Positions 1-11,937 of a DNA stretch of 64,000 nt are shown in pieces (position 1 is the first letter of the stretch; every line of letters begins with the position of its first letter). Source of the stretch: Urophycis tenuis (taxonomy: Eukaryota; Chordata; Actinopteri; Gadiformes; Phycidae); contig JAXIVH010000015.1 in NCBI GenBank assembly GCA_036785325.1, forward strand, positions 5,614,101 through 5,678,100, in the 5' to 3' direction. The notes below the pieces were generated by a model that was not told the DNA's origin, did not search any database, and saw only the letters and a list, made by a program, of their open reading frames with translations. A program made the translations under genes and the position numbers.

Positions 1-263
1 TAGGGATACAGAAGACTTCCATTGTTTTTTAACTGTAGTGTAGTTATCATCAATCTCCCGATAACCTCTGCGCTGTCAGGGTCTGCCAGGCTAGTGTAAG
101 GAAGGTACTGGGCATGCCCAGAGTTTGTTTACTTCCTCTACCTGGCTGACCCTTAAGAAAACTAAAAGCATGACAGTGGACTTCTAAGCGACAGAAGAGT
201 ACTCCGGCCCCAATGTGATGCAACACAATGAGAGCCAACAACCAACATAAGAAACGAAGTTAC

Positions 264-388
264 CCTTTAGATGCCATATTGTTTCATGGTTTTGTATTCC
301 GGACAGATTGAGTGCATGTTGTTTGTGTGGTTCACAGAACAGCTTCCCCTGGCTCGCGAGCTGAAGCAGATACTGCAGCTCATCAATG
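264..388 (-). CDS. Possible isolated exon, unidentified
   Basis: A stop-free stretch of about 41 codons on the minus strand begins with residues like SIDELQYLLQLASQGK and is followed by a usable splice donor (AAGG then GTAACT at 264/263). The acceptor side (AACAG before 388) has almost no polypyrimidine tract, which is a real weakness. The composition looks protein-like, but I recognise no family. If real, it could be a downstream exon of the gene whose possible first exon is at 6042-6098; the phases do not join directly, so at least one more exon would be needed. It may be chance. The rest of 1-512 shows nothing I can name. Confidence 0.13.
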
Positions 389-512
389 CTGTTAGTGTTG
401 CTCAACTTTCATTGGGATAAACGAGTCCCGGCAGCTCACAGACACAGGACATACGTCTGTGCTTGTCTGTACGTCTGAAACAGGGCGTACCCCTTCAGGC
501 TGCGGACGGGCA

Positions 513-1612
513 TGGAGCAACCAGGTTCAACAACACGAACCTTTACCTAGCCTGGTGCTATCTGGAGCAACCAGGTTCAACAACACGAACCTTTACCTAG
601 CCTGGTGCTATCTGGAGCAACCAGGTTCAACAACACGAACCTTTACCTAGCCTGGTGCTATCTGGAGCAACCAGGTTCAACAACACGAACCTTTACCTAG
701 CCTGGTGCTATCTGGAGCAACCAGGTTCAACGACACGAACCTTTACCTAGCCTGGTGCTATCTGGAGCAACCAGGTTCAACAACACGAACCTTTACCTAG
801 CCTGGTGCTATCTGGAGCAACCAGGTTCAACGACACGAACCTTTACCTAGCCTGGTGCTATCTGGAGCAACCAGGTTCAACAACACGAACCTTTACCTAG
901 CCTGGTGCTATCTGGAGCAACCAGGTTCAACAACACGAACCTTTACCTAGCTTGGTGCTATCTGGAGCAACCAGGTTCAACAACACGAACCTTTACCTAG
1001 CTTGGTGCTATCTGGAGCAACCAGGTTCAACAACACGAACCTTTACCTAGCTTGGTGCTATCTGGAGCAACCAGGTTCAACAACACGAACCTTTACCTAG
1101 CTTGGTGCTATCTGGAGCAACCAGGTTCAACAACACGAACCTTTACCTAGCTTGGTGCTATCTGGAGCAACCAGGTTCAACAACACGAACCTTTACCTAG
1201 CTTGGTGCTATCTGGAGCAACCAGGTTCAACAACACGAACCTTTACCTAGCTTGGTGCTATCTGGAGCAACCAGGTTCAACAACACGAACCTTTACCTAG
1301 CCTGGTGCTATCTGGAGCAACCAGGTTCAACAACACGAACCTTTACCTAGCCTGGTGCTATCTGGAGCAACCAGGTTCAACAACACGAACCTTTACCTAG
1401 CCTGGTGCTATCTGGAGCAACCAGGTTCAACAACACGAACCTTTACCTAGCCTGGTGCTATCTGGAGCAACCAGGTTCAACAACACAAACCTTTACCTAG
1501 CCTGGTGCTATCTGGAGCAACCAGGTTCAACAACACGAACCTTTACCTAGCCTGGTGCTATCTGGAGCAACCAGGTTCAACAACACGAACCTTTACCTAG
1601 CCTGGTGCTATC
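513..1612. repeat. Minisatellite, 50-bp unit, about 22 copies
   Basis: A nearly perfect tandem array with a period of exactly 50 bp. Each unit carries GGAGCAACCAGGTTCAAC and CCTTTACCTAGCCTGGTG. Each unit also holds a short inverted pair, CCTGGT and ACCAGG, so hairpins could form. Variants are few and ordered: a CGACAC form occurs in two copies near 731 and 831, a GCTTGGTG form fills a continuous block at about 950-1260, and CACAAAC occurs once near 1486. The contiguous block points to recent local duplication. The unit is not a multiple of 3, so the array does not encode a continuous repeat protein. Confidence 0.97.
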
Positions 1613-2067
1613 TCGAGCGCACCAGCGTGGCCGCGCTCGCCGGAGAGGACTTCCTGAGGAATGTGTGGTGTTTACATCGAGTCCTGCCGCTCCAAGCTGT
1701 TCCAGCGTTTTGCTGCATCTTTCAGCTGGTGCACGTGGGTTGGCGTGTGCGTGTGCGTGGCTTGGCGCACGCGTGTACGTGGGAGCGTGGTCGTGTCCCG
1801 CCAACTCCATCTGTTCCGCGGTCTGATGGGTTCTCCATGGCAACAGGTCAATGGAGTGCATGTCACCGAATAAGATTAGACAGACTGAGGAACCATGGTA
1901 CTTCAGTGATTTTCTCTCTTTCTCTCTCTCGTTCTACTGGCTGGAGACTGGTCTCATTAACCTAATGCACTACTGTAGCCACACATACACACACACACAC
2001 ACCCTATTTTTGTTTCAGTTGCTGGCTGCTCATCCATGCTGTGTGAAGGACAGCCTTGTGTGCTTAT

Positions 2068-2086
2068 GGAGAGAGAGAGAGAGAGG

Positions 2087-2158
<72 letters not shown>

Positions 2159-2165
2159 CAGAGAC

Positions 2166-2206
<41 letters not shown>

Positions 2207-2215
2207 CAGAGAGGG
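2068..2215. repeat. (GA)n microsatellite
   Basis: Long purine-only GA dinucleotide tract with a few CAGA interruptions near 2158-2175. The 1613-2067 flank is GC-rich unique sequence with a short (AC)n near 1984; I see no gene in it. Confidence 0.95.
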
Positions 2216-3155
2216 AGGCCCAGGCGGCAGTCATTTAGCCAGATGACATAAACAACATTGGTCATGTAGGTCTAAGTGAGGCCACAAGGTTACGATGGCT
2301 TGATCACCCAGACCAGAATAGTCCTTAAACATATAGAGCACCCAAAACAAAGACAAACACAGAAACACTGTTGCACAGCTGCCCGTGCCCCAGCGGAACC
2401 TCAAGGTTTGTTTCCATGGATACCATCCCATCACTCAGGATGCTGCTTTGGTTAAAAATAGACCTTCGCTTCATGCAAACAACCCCCCCCACACACACAC
2501 ACACGCGCACACGCACACACACACACACCTTCCTGGACCACTTGGCAGTCGCCCAAGCAGCTTCTTAACAGATTTCTGAAGTGGATTCAGGTACGCCTTA
2601 AAGTCTTACAGTAAAAAGATTGAGATTAATAAACGTAAGGCATTTCAACTAAGGCATTTCAACTTTCTAGATGATTAAACCTCACAATGCCTGTGAATTT
2701 TCCAACAAATTAAAAGGGACTTAGCGGTTCATGTGTAGGTCTATTAAAAGACTCCTAATTGGCGCCCTGGTGAAGCAGGGTCATGATCTAAAGGTCAGCT
2801 GCGAGGTCACTAGCGGTGTCTCTCCTCCCTGGTCACACCGTAGGCCAGCCGGTGCAGCATGGGTCCCTCACACCCACCCAGAGGGCCTGCAGGGGTCTGT
2901 ACTGGCCCTGGGTCCTACAGACATGGACTGGACCAGAGGCTTCCACCCAGGTGACTGGGCTGGGGGAGGGCGATGTTGTCACAGAACCTCACTGGCTAAA
3001 TCGTACGAATTGCAACAGGGGGATACAGGAGGATGTGTAAGTCAGTCCACAACAAGATGCAACAACAGCTGCACAACAACGACAACAAGGAGAATAAATT
3101 GGGTGACTTTTTGACTAAGAATTTGACAAGGCAATATGTGAACCATGTAACAGAC

Positions 3156-3156
<1 letters not shown>
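2216..3156. other. Intergenic, no gene recognised
   Basis: Mixed unique sequence with a short (CA)n/(CG) tract near 2490-2530. Open frames around 2731-3114 have no family resemblance and no convincing splice context. Confidence 0.5.
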
Positions 3157-3345
<189 letters not shown>

Positions 3346-3696
3346 TAAATCCGCATGAGACTCCCTAGGACGCTTGCATTACATTATTATTAAAAAAAAC
3401 ACAGGATGTCAGGACAGTCACAGGACACATTGACCCATAAGGGCAGCACGTTATTGTGCCGGTCTGTTGTCATCAAGACCTTTCACAGACGAGGTCACAC
3501 GATTAAAGAAAATAGAGAAATACACAGGCAGTGGCTGAGAGAGCCAGCACGCTTTCCACAGAATTATCTCTGCAGGAAGGCCATGGCCAGAGGAATCACA
3601 ATGGCCATGATGGAATGCACTAAGCAACACAATCTTTGAAGACAAAACAAGCCATGATACGTACATGGATATAATATGCATCATATATTCATTTTC

Positions 3697-3777
3697 AATC
3701 ATCTCGATATGTTTTTTTTCTACTGTAAATGTTTTCTCGACACATTTACAGTAGAAAAAAAACATATCGAGATGATT
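3697..3777. repeat. Perfect inverted repeat, 36-bp arms, 9-nt loop
   Basis: Bases 3697-3732 are the exact reverse complement of 3742-3777, leaving a 9-base loop (TTTCTCGAC). The arms include an 8-T/8-A run and CATATCGAGATG at the outer end. Perfect pairing over this length implies a recent origin, for example template switching during replication, or a small hairpin-type mobile element. There is no coding sense around it. Confidence 0.93.
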
Positions 3778-5780
3778 TTGAGAATAAAATCCCATGCACA
3801 GTGTGCAGCACCGCTGGTTGAAAACCATGCTCTGGAGCTGATATGCTGATACAGTAGCAGCAGTAGTTGGGATACACTTCCTATTATGGTAATCAATACC
3901 ACTTTTTGGAATTGTATGCATGCCTGGTCATGTGACTCCTGACTCGTGTCACTGTCACACAAACTAAAATGCCCGAGGTTCAAAGCAAGACTCCCTGGAG
4001 CCCAGACACTGGATACAAACATTAGGCATTCCTCTGTTAACCATTTGTGAGAGATACGCGGCTGGTATGAGCTCGCCAGGACATGAAACACTTCTAGGTG
4101 GACTTTCTGCCCGTCTGTCTCTGATACATTGCGTGTAAGCAACAATATCATCATACACCATCGAGGGAAACTAGGCTGAACCATCTGACCTCTGTGGTGG
4201 CCATACACAAATGAATGCAAACTGGATGTTTATTGGGCTGGAAGCATCAATAGTGATCAAACCATACCCACTGATGGAACCCATAAGCACTCTGTGGTAA
4301 TATCAAATACATGAACACACTCAGATTTATTTATACATACATCTTCTGAGCTGGCGCCATTTCATGGACAGACAGTCATCGTTGGTGTGAATCATATGGC
4401 ACTAAAGAAGTAGAAAGTACAACATTGTCATGACTCGCTAATGGATTGCATTAGTATGACTGGCTAACGCCTGGTGCTAATGACTACTCCTTGGAGTCAG
4501 TACTTCCAGTGAAGAGTGTTACAGTACGGGGGAACAGCAGCAGCACAGAACCAAGAGGGCAAGCAGCCTTGTGGTTGGGGCTAATGGAAGACAAACCCAG
4601 TGCAATTTAGTGGTTCTTGGAAGAAGCAAGGGCTCCCTTATGCACGGTGAATGGATCCACAGTGCATCAAAGTGCTGTTTACAATGAAGGCCTCACATTC
4701 ACCCATTCACACACACATACAGACAATGGGGTGGGCCATGTACAGCCCCTTTAAGACACATGATTGGTTGAAGCTAAAGAACAAGCCATATTGCTACATT
4801 GTTATGTTGTGTTGTCATGTTATGGCATGTTGTCATGTTAAGGCCAATCAATGAACACATAGAGATTGAAGGAGAGACTGAAATCAGCTCATTTAAATAT
4901 TGTAATAAAATAGTAATAATCAACAATAATAAACTTTGCTCTTTTATGTTATGATCAGAGCTGTTAAGAACAAATAGATAATGTGGACATACCTTCAATA
5001 GTATAGATAATCTATTTGCAGAAACCAAAACACTATGCAGGGCTACTTAACTGCTCCTTTAAGCTCAAGGCCCAGACTGGTGCTTTATGTTTGGGTTTTG
5101 AACCACAGCATACTGGTGGTCTAAACTCACATTTCTTAGAAAGTTAAATAAGATACTGTGTCTTCAGTTCAGGGAATAACAGGCCTGGTGCCAGGAGGAT
5201 GAGACCTTGGAGCGCTCACATATTATTGTTTTGACGTAAATGCCATTCATTTACTTACCAATGTAATAGCACAAGAAAGGCTAAATAATAACAACATAAG
5301 GCTCAAGTCTTAAAATTAAAGAATACATCCATTATCTAACACAGTCATAAGAACACAGCACTAGCTAAATACGTTTTGACTTTCTGGAGGATTTTCTGTC
5401 ACCATCGGCAGAGGGGGGCACATAGAAGCAGATTCACTCCTGTTATGCGAGTCATTTTGTCTTGTTAAAACAATCCTCCTAAACAATGCCTAATACAATA
5501 TTACGTACTGTACTGTTAACTCCTGCACTGAAGGCCTACACAGCAAAACATCAGCACATGACTAAACACTGCACTGTAAGAGGTACGCAGCCCGCACAGG
5601 TACAACACAACCCTGCAGGAACCGCTTCCAGTGGTCCCCCTAACCGAGCTTCAGTTGGGACACGATGTACACTTTGATTTGGAGAAACACATCCTTCAAA
5701 AGACAGGCAGTCAGTCTGTCAGTCTGTCCACGACATCCGTACTCAGAAAAACCAGCCGAGCAGCGGTGAACCACCTCTAA
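3778..5780. other. Intergenic, no gene recognised
   Basis: Unique AT-moderate sequence. Minus-strand open frames at 3720-4220 and 4774-5028 show no domain, no splice structure and no repeat hallmarks. Nothing further can be supported. Confidence 0.5.
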
Positions 5781-5795
5781 ACTTGACCGTTGGAA

Positions 5796-5876
5796 GTGCG
5801 TAAAGGCCCGGGCTTCCTAAGCAGCGGCTCCGGGTACCCCGAGCCGCGGATTAGGAAGCCCGGGGCCTTTACGCAC
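5796..5876. repeat. GC-rich near-perfect inverted repeat, about 35-bp arms
   Basis: Left arm 5796-5830 pairs with right arm 5841-5876 around a 10-base centre (CGGGTACCCC). The arms differ by one indel in the C-run and by a few mismatches near the centre. The outer part of each arm reads GTGCGTAAAGGCC or its complement. The hairpin sits at the left border of a GC-rich block, so it may belong to a promoter region or be a separate insertion. Confidence 0.88.
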
Positions 5877-6291
5877 CTCCACCGGCTCTCCCCGTACAGA
5901 TGTTCACTTGTTCTGGTATCAGGCGAGGGCATCACAGCGGTAGCGGCTGTTGTGATTGCTGGGTAATCGCAGCGATCGGGTCCAGAGCTAAAGCTAACGC
6001 TGCTACAGCCTCTCCCAGCCGAAGGAGACCCCCAGGACTACCTTGTCATCTGCCGGCAGGTCGCCTTCTGTCGCTCCGCGGTGCCGTAGTTCCGTCATGG
6101 TGTCGACTCCGAACGTCAACTCAAAAACGATTGTATCCCCGTCGCTATGGGAAAACGAGGTGTTATCGCCGTTGTTAAGTAGACGGACCGCTGCAGTCAG
6201 TCTGTAGTGGAGCGGCTCGGCGCCCTGGGTGCCCTGTGTTTGCGCACGGTCCCTGGCCCCGCCTCCTCGGTGACACACTCTGTACGTACAC
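5877..6291 (-). promoter_or_regulatory. GC/CpG-rich block, possible promoter and first exon
   Basis: The block is clearly richer in G+C and CpG than its surroundings and runs into the assembly gap. On the minus strand an ATG at 6098-6096 in good context (GACACCATGACG) opens 19 codons ending in GACAAG, directly followed by a donor GTAGTC at 6041. This gives a possible coding first exon at 6042-6098. The peptide (starts MTELRHRG, ends PADDK) matches nothing I know, and I cannot find the next exon. The frame also stays open upstream, so the start is uncertain. A real CpG-island promoter is plausible but unproven. Confidence 0.3.
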
Positions 6292-6491
6292 NNNNNNNNN
6301 NNNNNNNNNNNNNNNNNNNNNNNNNNNNNNNNNNNNNNNNNNNNNNNNNNNNNNNNNNNNNNNNNNNNNNNNNNNNNNNNNNNNNNNNNNNNNNNNNNNN
6401 NNNNNNNNNNNNNNNNNNNNNNNNNNNNNNNNNNNNNNNNNNNNNNNNNNNNNNNNNNNNNNNNNNNNNNNNNNNNNNNNNNNNNNNNNNN
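6292..6491. other. Assembly gap (200 N)
   Basis: Exactly 200 N bases, the conventional size for a gap of unknown length. A (CA)n tract starts about 40 bases to the right, a common cause of such gaps. Confidence 0.99.
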
Positions 6492-6533
6492 ACCCATGAC
6501 TTACATGCACACGCACCCGCATGTCCGTGCACA

Positions 6534-6561
6534 CACAAACACACACACATACACACATACA

Positions 6562-6642
<81 letters not shown>
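6534..6642. repeat. (CA)n microsatellite
   Basis: CA dinucleotide array with a few CATACA interruptions at its left end, next to the assembly gap. Confidence 0.95.
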
Positions 6643-6646
<4 letters not shown>

Positions 6647-9033
6647 ATAAATACTCCTACAAAAACATAGCTCATCAGTAGGGTCTTGGCCAGGGGCCCA
6701 TCTTGGTATATCAACAATGACAGTGACCAGGCCCAGCTCATTAGGGGCCCCTGGGGCTGTCAGGAACACAGTGATGTCATCACCTCAGATGCTGAAACTG
6801 TGCTGCGAGTCTGACTGGTGAGTCTTACACCTGAAGGCCGTGTTGACCTGGAGCTCAGGTTGTTGGGCCTGTTGAGTTGGGCTCTAAGCACAAAGGGCCA
6901 TTCAGTAGTCTATTGGTCATTAGCTGACTCCTTCATAAGCTCATTGGTTAATTCATGTGTCAGCAGGTATGACAAAGCTCTGAAAATATAGGAGCTAATT
7001 AGTTATTTTTATATTTATATATAGATATATATCTATATATTATATATTTTTTTATGTTTTAATAACTAAGGTAAGGGCCTTGAAGTGCATATTCATATAT
7101 ATATATACATACATACTGTTTATTTATTTTTATTTAACTGTATATTTATATTTTCATACTGTATTTTTATTTATGTATATTTATTTATAAATAAAGCCAC
7201 ACATCTCATGTCTGTAAGGGGCGTGTGTTTCTTAACAGTGTCCCAATATGTATTTAATATTTGCCATGTGTATACCAAGCTATTTGTAATCATTAGCACG
7301 ACTGCATATTTGCATTTGTAAACGTGTTTGTACACGTGTTTGCAGAAATGTGCATAGTGTGTGTGTGGGTATCATATTGATTTAGACCCTCAAGTCCTGG
7401 CCCAGAGGGTTTTACCTGATCTGTTGCTGGAGTGGAGACAGACAGACAGCGAGGATAAGATGGCAACGTCAACAGGCCAAGATACACAAACTCAGCTATA
7501 ATCTCTCTCTCTCTCTCTTCCCTCCCCCCCCCCCCTCTAGCTCTCCTGCCTTGCCACAGATCTTCTCTCTGAGTGTTAGCTCCACACAGAACTAAAACAG
7601 GAGCTGCCTCACACTATACACATATCATGTACAGATTAGGTGTAAGCTAATTAATTCATACTCCCTTTTGTCTTTGGGCTGCAAGGACACTGCATGGAAA
7701 TGACCAAAGCATAATAATTGTAAAATAACTCAAACAAGAATGTGTCGCCATAAGGCGACACATCTCTCTCTCACGCACACCCTCAGGTGATGTATGTCAA
7801 CCTACCAGGACGAGCCTGTCTGTCTCCGTTGGAGGTCCTTCAGTGTTTGCTGTGTATCATGTGTCATGGCTAAAACATGCTACTGTCTACACAGCGTTCA
7901 GCACGGCAGGTACACAGCCATAAACACGCAGGCGCCACTGTATCTGCACTCTGGTAAAATGCAGCCAATCAAATGGAACTTTAATGTGAGCAATAAAGTT
8001 CAGAGGACAAAAAATAAATAAATCCCAAGAGACATGTTGGGTCAAAAGGCTCGGGGTGCGTGCGTCTCTGACCTCGCAACCATCAGATTGACTTATGGAA
8101 ACAAACAAGGAGATCCGGTGGCACACTGCTGCAATGTCATCTGGGTTCTGCAGCACCACGCTGGGAGCTGGGCGGCATAGCTGCCGGGCTCCTCCACTAG
8201 TCGCAGCCCAAGAAGGGGTCACATTGGATCCCAAAACGTCCTGGGGACGGCTGCAGGCATCCTGAAGCAAGATGTTCCTGAACGCCGCCCGACTGTGGCT
8301 AAATGACACACGCTAGTGGGGGGTGGGGGGCATGTCAAGCGACAGGTGGACCTGCTTCACCCAGGTGAACAAAGGTGGCAGAGGTGTGTGTGTGTGTGTG
8401 TATGTATGTGTGTGCGTGATAGGGCTGACCCATTAGCAGAGTACTACGGCCCACCCCTCCCCCCCCCCCCACTAGAGGACTAGGAAGTGTTGGGGGAGGG
8501 GAGCTCACCAGAGACTGAAGATCAAATTGCAGCAGCGCCATTCTCCACAGAACCCCCCCCCCCCCCCCCCCGACATACACCACACCCACCCCAACGTCAA
8601 CCCCACCCACCAATTACCTCCAGCAGCACCCCTGCAGAAGAATCAAGGGTAGAGAGGGGGATGGGGGTTGGATGAGGTCGCCAGCCTGGAGAAGATGAAG
8701 AACACACACACATACTGTATGTGCGTGTGCGTGTGTGTCCCAAGACTGGGGAAGACACAACCCATGATGATGATGATAATGGTGATGCTGATGATGAAGG
8801 TGTCCTGGGCGTGAAGATGGCCGTCCTCCCTCGCTGGCACCTGGGAGGATATGAATCCATTTCATTATGACAATGGGATGGGGGAGGGTCCTGAGACCAC
8901 AGGGTCTGTGAGCATTGATCCAGCATTGAGGGGGCGTGGCTCTGAGGCCCCCCGCAGCGGAGTCGTCGACGCACACAAAGAGACCACACGGGGGGTTAGG
9001 TTGGTAAACAAGGGTTTTAAAATGTTTTTTTTT
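6643..9033. other. Intergenic with simple repeats, no gene recognised
   Basis: Contains an AT-rich (TATA)n patch at 7010-7190, poly-C runs at about 7520-7535, 8460-8470 and 8550-8572, short (GT)n tracts, and a perfect hairpin at 7740-7763 (10-bp arms ATGTGTCGCC with a 4-base loop). Minus-strand frames at 7887-8309 and 8335-8989 show no family resemblance. Confidence 0.5.
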
Positions 9034-11103
9034 TTTATTCTTTCATATCACTGGCAAATATAAATGGCTGCCCTGTGAGGGGAGGGGGGAGGAGGGGGGG
9101 GACTCATTCACATTCAAAGTGATCATCTTTAGAAAGTCCAAATTTCTAAAAAGTTTCAGTACACAAAACTTGGAACCACTTTTGTCTTGCTTCGGTTAAA
9201 CGATGGTGGCCTTTCAGAGGGGAAAGGCAGTGTTGGATGACTGTGTGTGTGTTAACGAGTGTTTACGTGTGTGTGTGTGTGTGTGTGTGTCTGTGTGGAT
9301 GCTGTTATGAGGTGGGAGGCTGTATTAGCTGTGCAATGCTTGGAGGGACAGCGTGCCTGAGACGGTCACAATGCAAAGGAATGGGCTCTGTGATACCTCT
9401 TCATATATCGTACACTCTCTCAATATATATATTTGTATATACCATCTATATCTACCATCTGTTTACGCCCACATTCGGCTTTTAAGGCATCAGCCACTGT
9501 GTACTATGAACAAAACGAGTGACGACAACAACAAAACAAAGAAAAAACAACAAATATGCACATGGAGAACACAAGAGTACATCCCTACGATGTGGACCAC
9601 GTTCTCCAGAAGGTTCCTCACCTCCCTGCGGAGGGCGGTGAGGGCAGCACCAGGGCCTGAACCACCGCTGGGAGGGGGGGGGGGTCGTACTAAGTTATAG
9701 GGAGGAGGGTGGGGGGGGGAGGTTCACCTGCTCTCGCTTCCCACGCACCATGGTTACCCCCGCGGGGGGCGGCGCCGTGACCACGGGCCACGCCCCCGCG
9801 GGGGAGAGAGGAAGGGAGCGGGTGAAGGGAGGGGGTAGTAAACATGGTGAACTCCCACCGGAAAGGCATTCAAGTTGACGAGACATTCCCCCCCCTTCCC
9901 CGTGTGTTTAAAGCAAAAGGAGAGAAAGACGAGTAGAAACTTACACTGCTTCACAATGAGGGCTTGTTTGTAATCTTTTGTTCCTCCCAGCCTTAAATCA
10001 CCCCAGAAATTTCTCTCTGAAGACAGTGACGAAACACACACACACACCCACACACACACACAAACATGCGCACACACACACCAATAGAGTCCTACCCTCA
10101 ATCCTGAAAACTCACACCTAGTGTTCAATACATTTCCCACAATCCCTCGTCCTGTTCCTCGCCGCAGAGCGGTTCCACATTTTACAAGAAAAAAGCAGCA
10201 TTCCATAACAAACGACTAAACAATCCGAAAAAAAAACTACTACTGGAAGTCATTTTTTGCATTTTCATTTTCTACCGTGTCGGTGCGGCCGAGCGTCTCG
10301 CAGCCAAGGGGCGGCCATGTTGTGGCGGCCATTTTGTGGTGGCCATTTTGCGGCGTTGAGGTCCCCAGGCACAAGATGGCCGCCACGCCCCGGCCCCCCT
10401 CCGCCCCACCGGCGGAAACCGCGCTCCAACATCCTTCCCTCTCTCTCTTTTATACTTTTTTTGTCTGTTTACTTTCTCCCCTCCGTCTCCTAAATTATAT
10501 ACTTTTTTTGTCGCGTTGTTCGCCCGTAGAGAGCTGAAAAGACGTCTTTCCGGGACAAACAGTGCTTTAAGAAACTTTTAAAATCAGCCACAGAACACCG
10601 GCTGCCCCTCGCCCGCCCGGCGGTGACGTTGGAGGGGATGGACCAGCAGCACGCCGTCCACCAGCGGTGTGCAAACCACACAACACTGGTCAAAACCACA
10701 AGAACAGAAGAAGTGTGACTCATTAAATATATATATATTTATGTATATAGCTATATAGATATAGATGTTCGTCCAGAGGTTCAGTATATTAAATCTAATA
10801 AATACTTTCAGATATACATAGATTTTTGTTCTGTCAACTATTTACATTAAAACGCCTACACACCAGAGACATGAAACGGCTGGAGGGAGACAGCGCCATC
10901 CTTGGTTCTGACAATCGTTCTGTATCCGTCCTGGAAACATTCAGACAGGGGACTGTCCCTCTGCTCACTGGTAAACTCACGGCGGGCCAAACGGCCCCCA
11001 TCGTACATCACAGCTCCCACACATTAGTAACCACCATCCACAAACCACTACACCCTCGCCTTCCCTTACCCACTATACAACAAAGCAATGGTTTCTCCCT
11101 CGT

Positions 11104-11149
<46 letters not shown>

Positions 11150-11311
11150 AATCTCACTACATAGTGGAATGTTCTGCCCTGGACTCTGCTGGTCCAGCCC
11201 CCTCCTCCCTGGACAGTGAAGGGGGAGAGGGGGTTATTCTACGGGTAACATTGTCGGGTTCAGCCGAGCCAGTGATCCACCACAGACCCCCCCCCCCCCC
11301 ACCACCACCAC

Positions 11312-11382
<71 letters not shown>

Positions 11383-11893
11383 GACTGTGATTTAAAAATA
11401 GATGCCATAGGAGGCCACCGTCGTCAGAGAGAAAAATAAAACCTGCGTGGCACCGCGAGCCCCCCCCCCCAACTGCCCTCGCGGCGCCCGGGGGTGTCTT
11501 GTCTCCGTCGCTCCGTCAGGTTGGCCTGACAGGGGGGGGGGGGGGGCGACACAAGCGCATTAAAAGACGCCATTTTACAATAAAGGTTTCCTTGGTTTAG
11601 TCTTTTTTTTGTTTGTTTCATGTTTCCTGCCTCCTTCGCCCCCAGGGGTCAGAGGTTACGGAGGAGGACATATTGCTGCCGAATCTAACACATCCCAACC
11701 AGAACAAGATGGCCGCTCCCCGAGGCACGCGGGGGGCTGCCGTGGGACCCTGGAGCAGGGGGGCAGACGAGTCACTGGAGATATGTGTGTGTGTGTGTGT
11801 GTTCTTGTGTGTACATGTTAAGGTGTGTATTGGGGGCGGGGTGATAGCTGCGGTCGATGGGATGGACGAGGCTTTATCTGTGTTGACAGACAG

Positions 11894-11937
<44 letters not shown>

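Noticed and set aside
513..1612. CRISPR-like array
   Set aside because: The units are contiguous with no variable spacers, and the genome is eukaryotic; it is a minisatellite.
3451..4220. Two overlapping minus-strand frames of 156 and 166 codons
   Set aside because: Residues do not resemble any family, the frames run through the 3697-3777 palindrome, and there is no splice or codon evidence.
8000..8310. 140-codon minus-strand frame left of the mxd1 3' UTR
   Set aside because: No recognisable domain, no splice partners and no conserved-looking motif.
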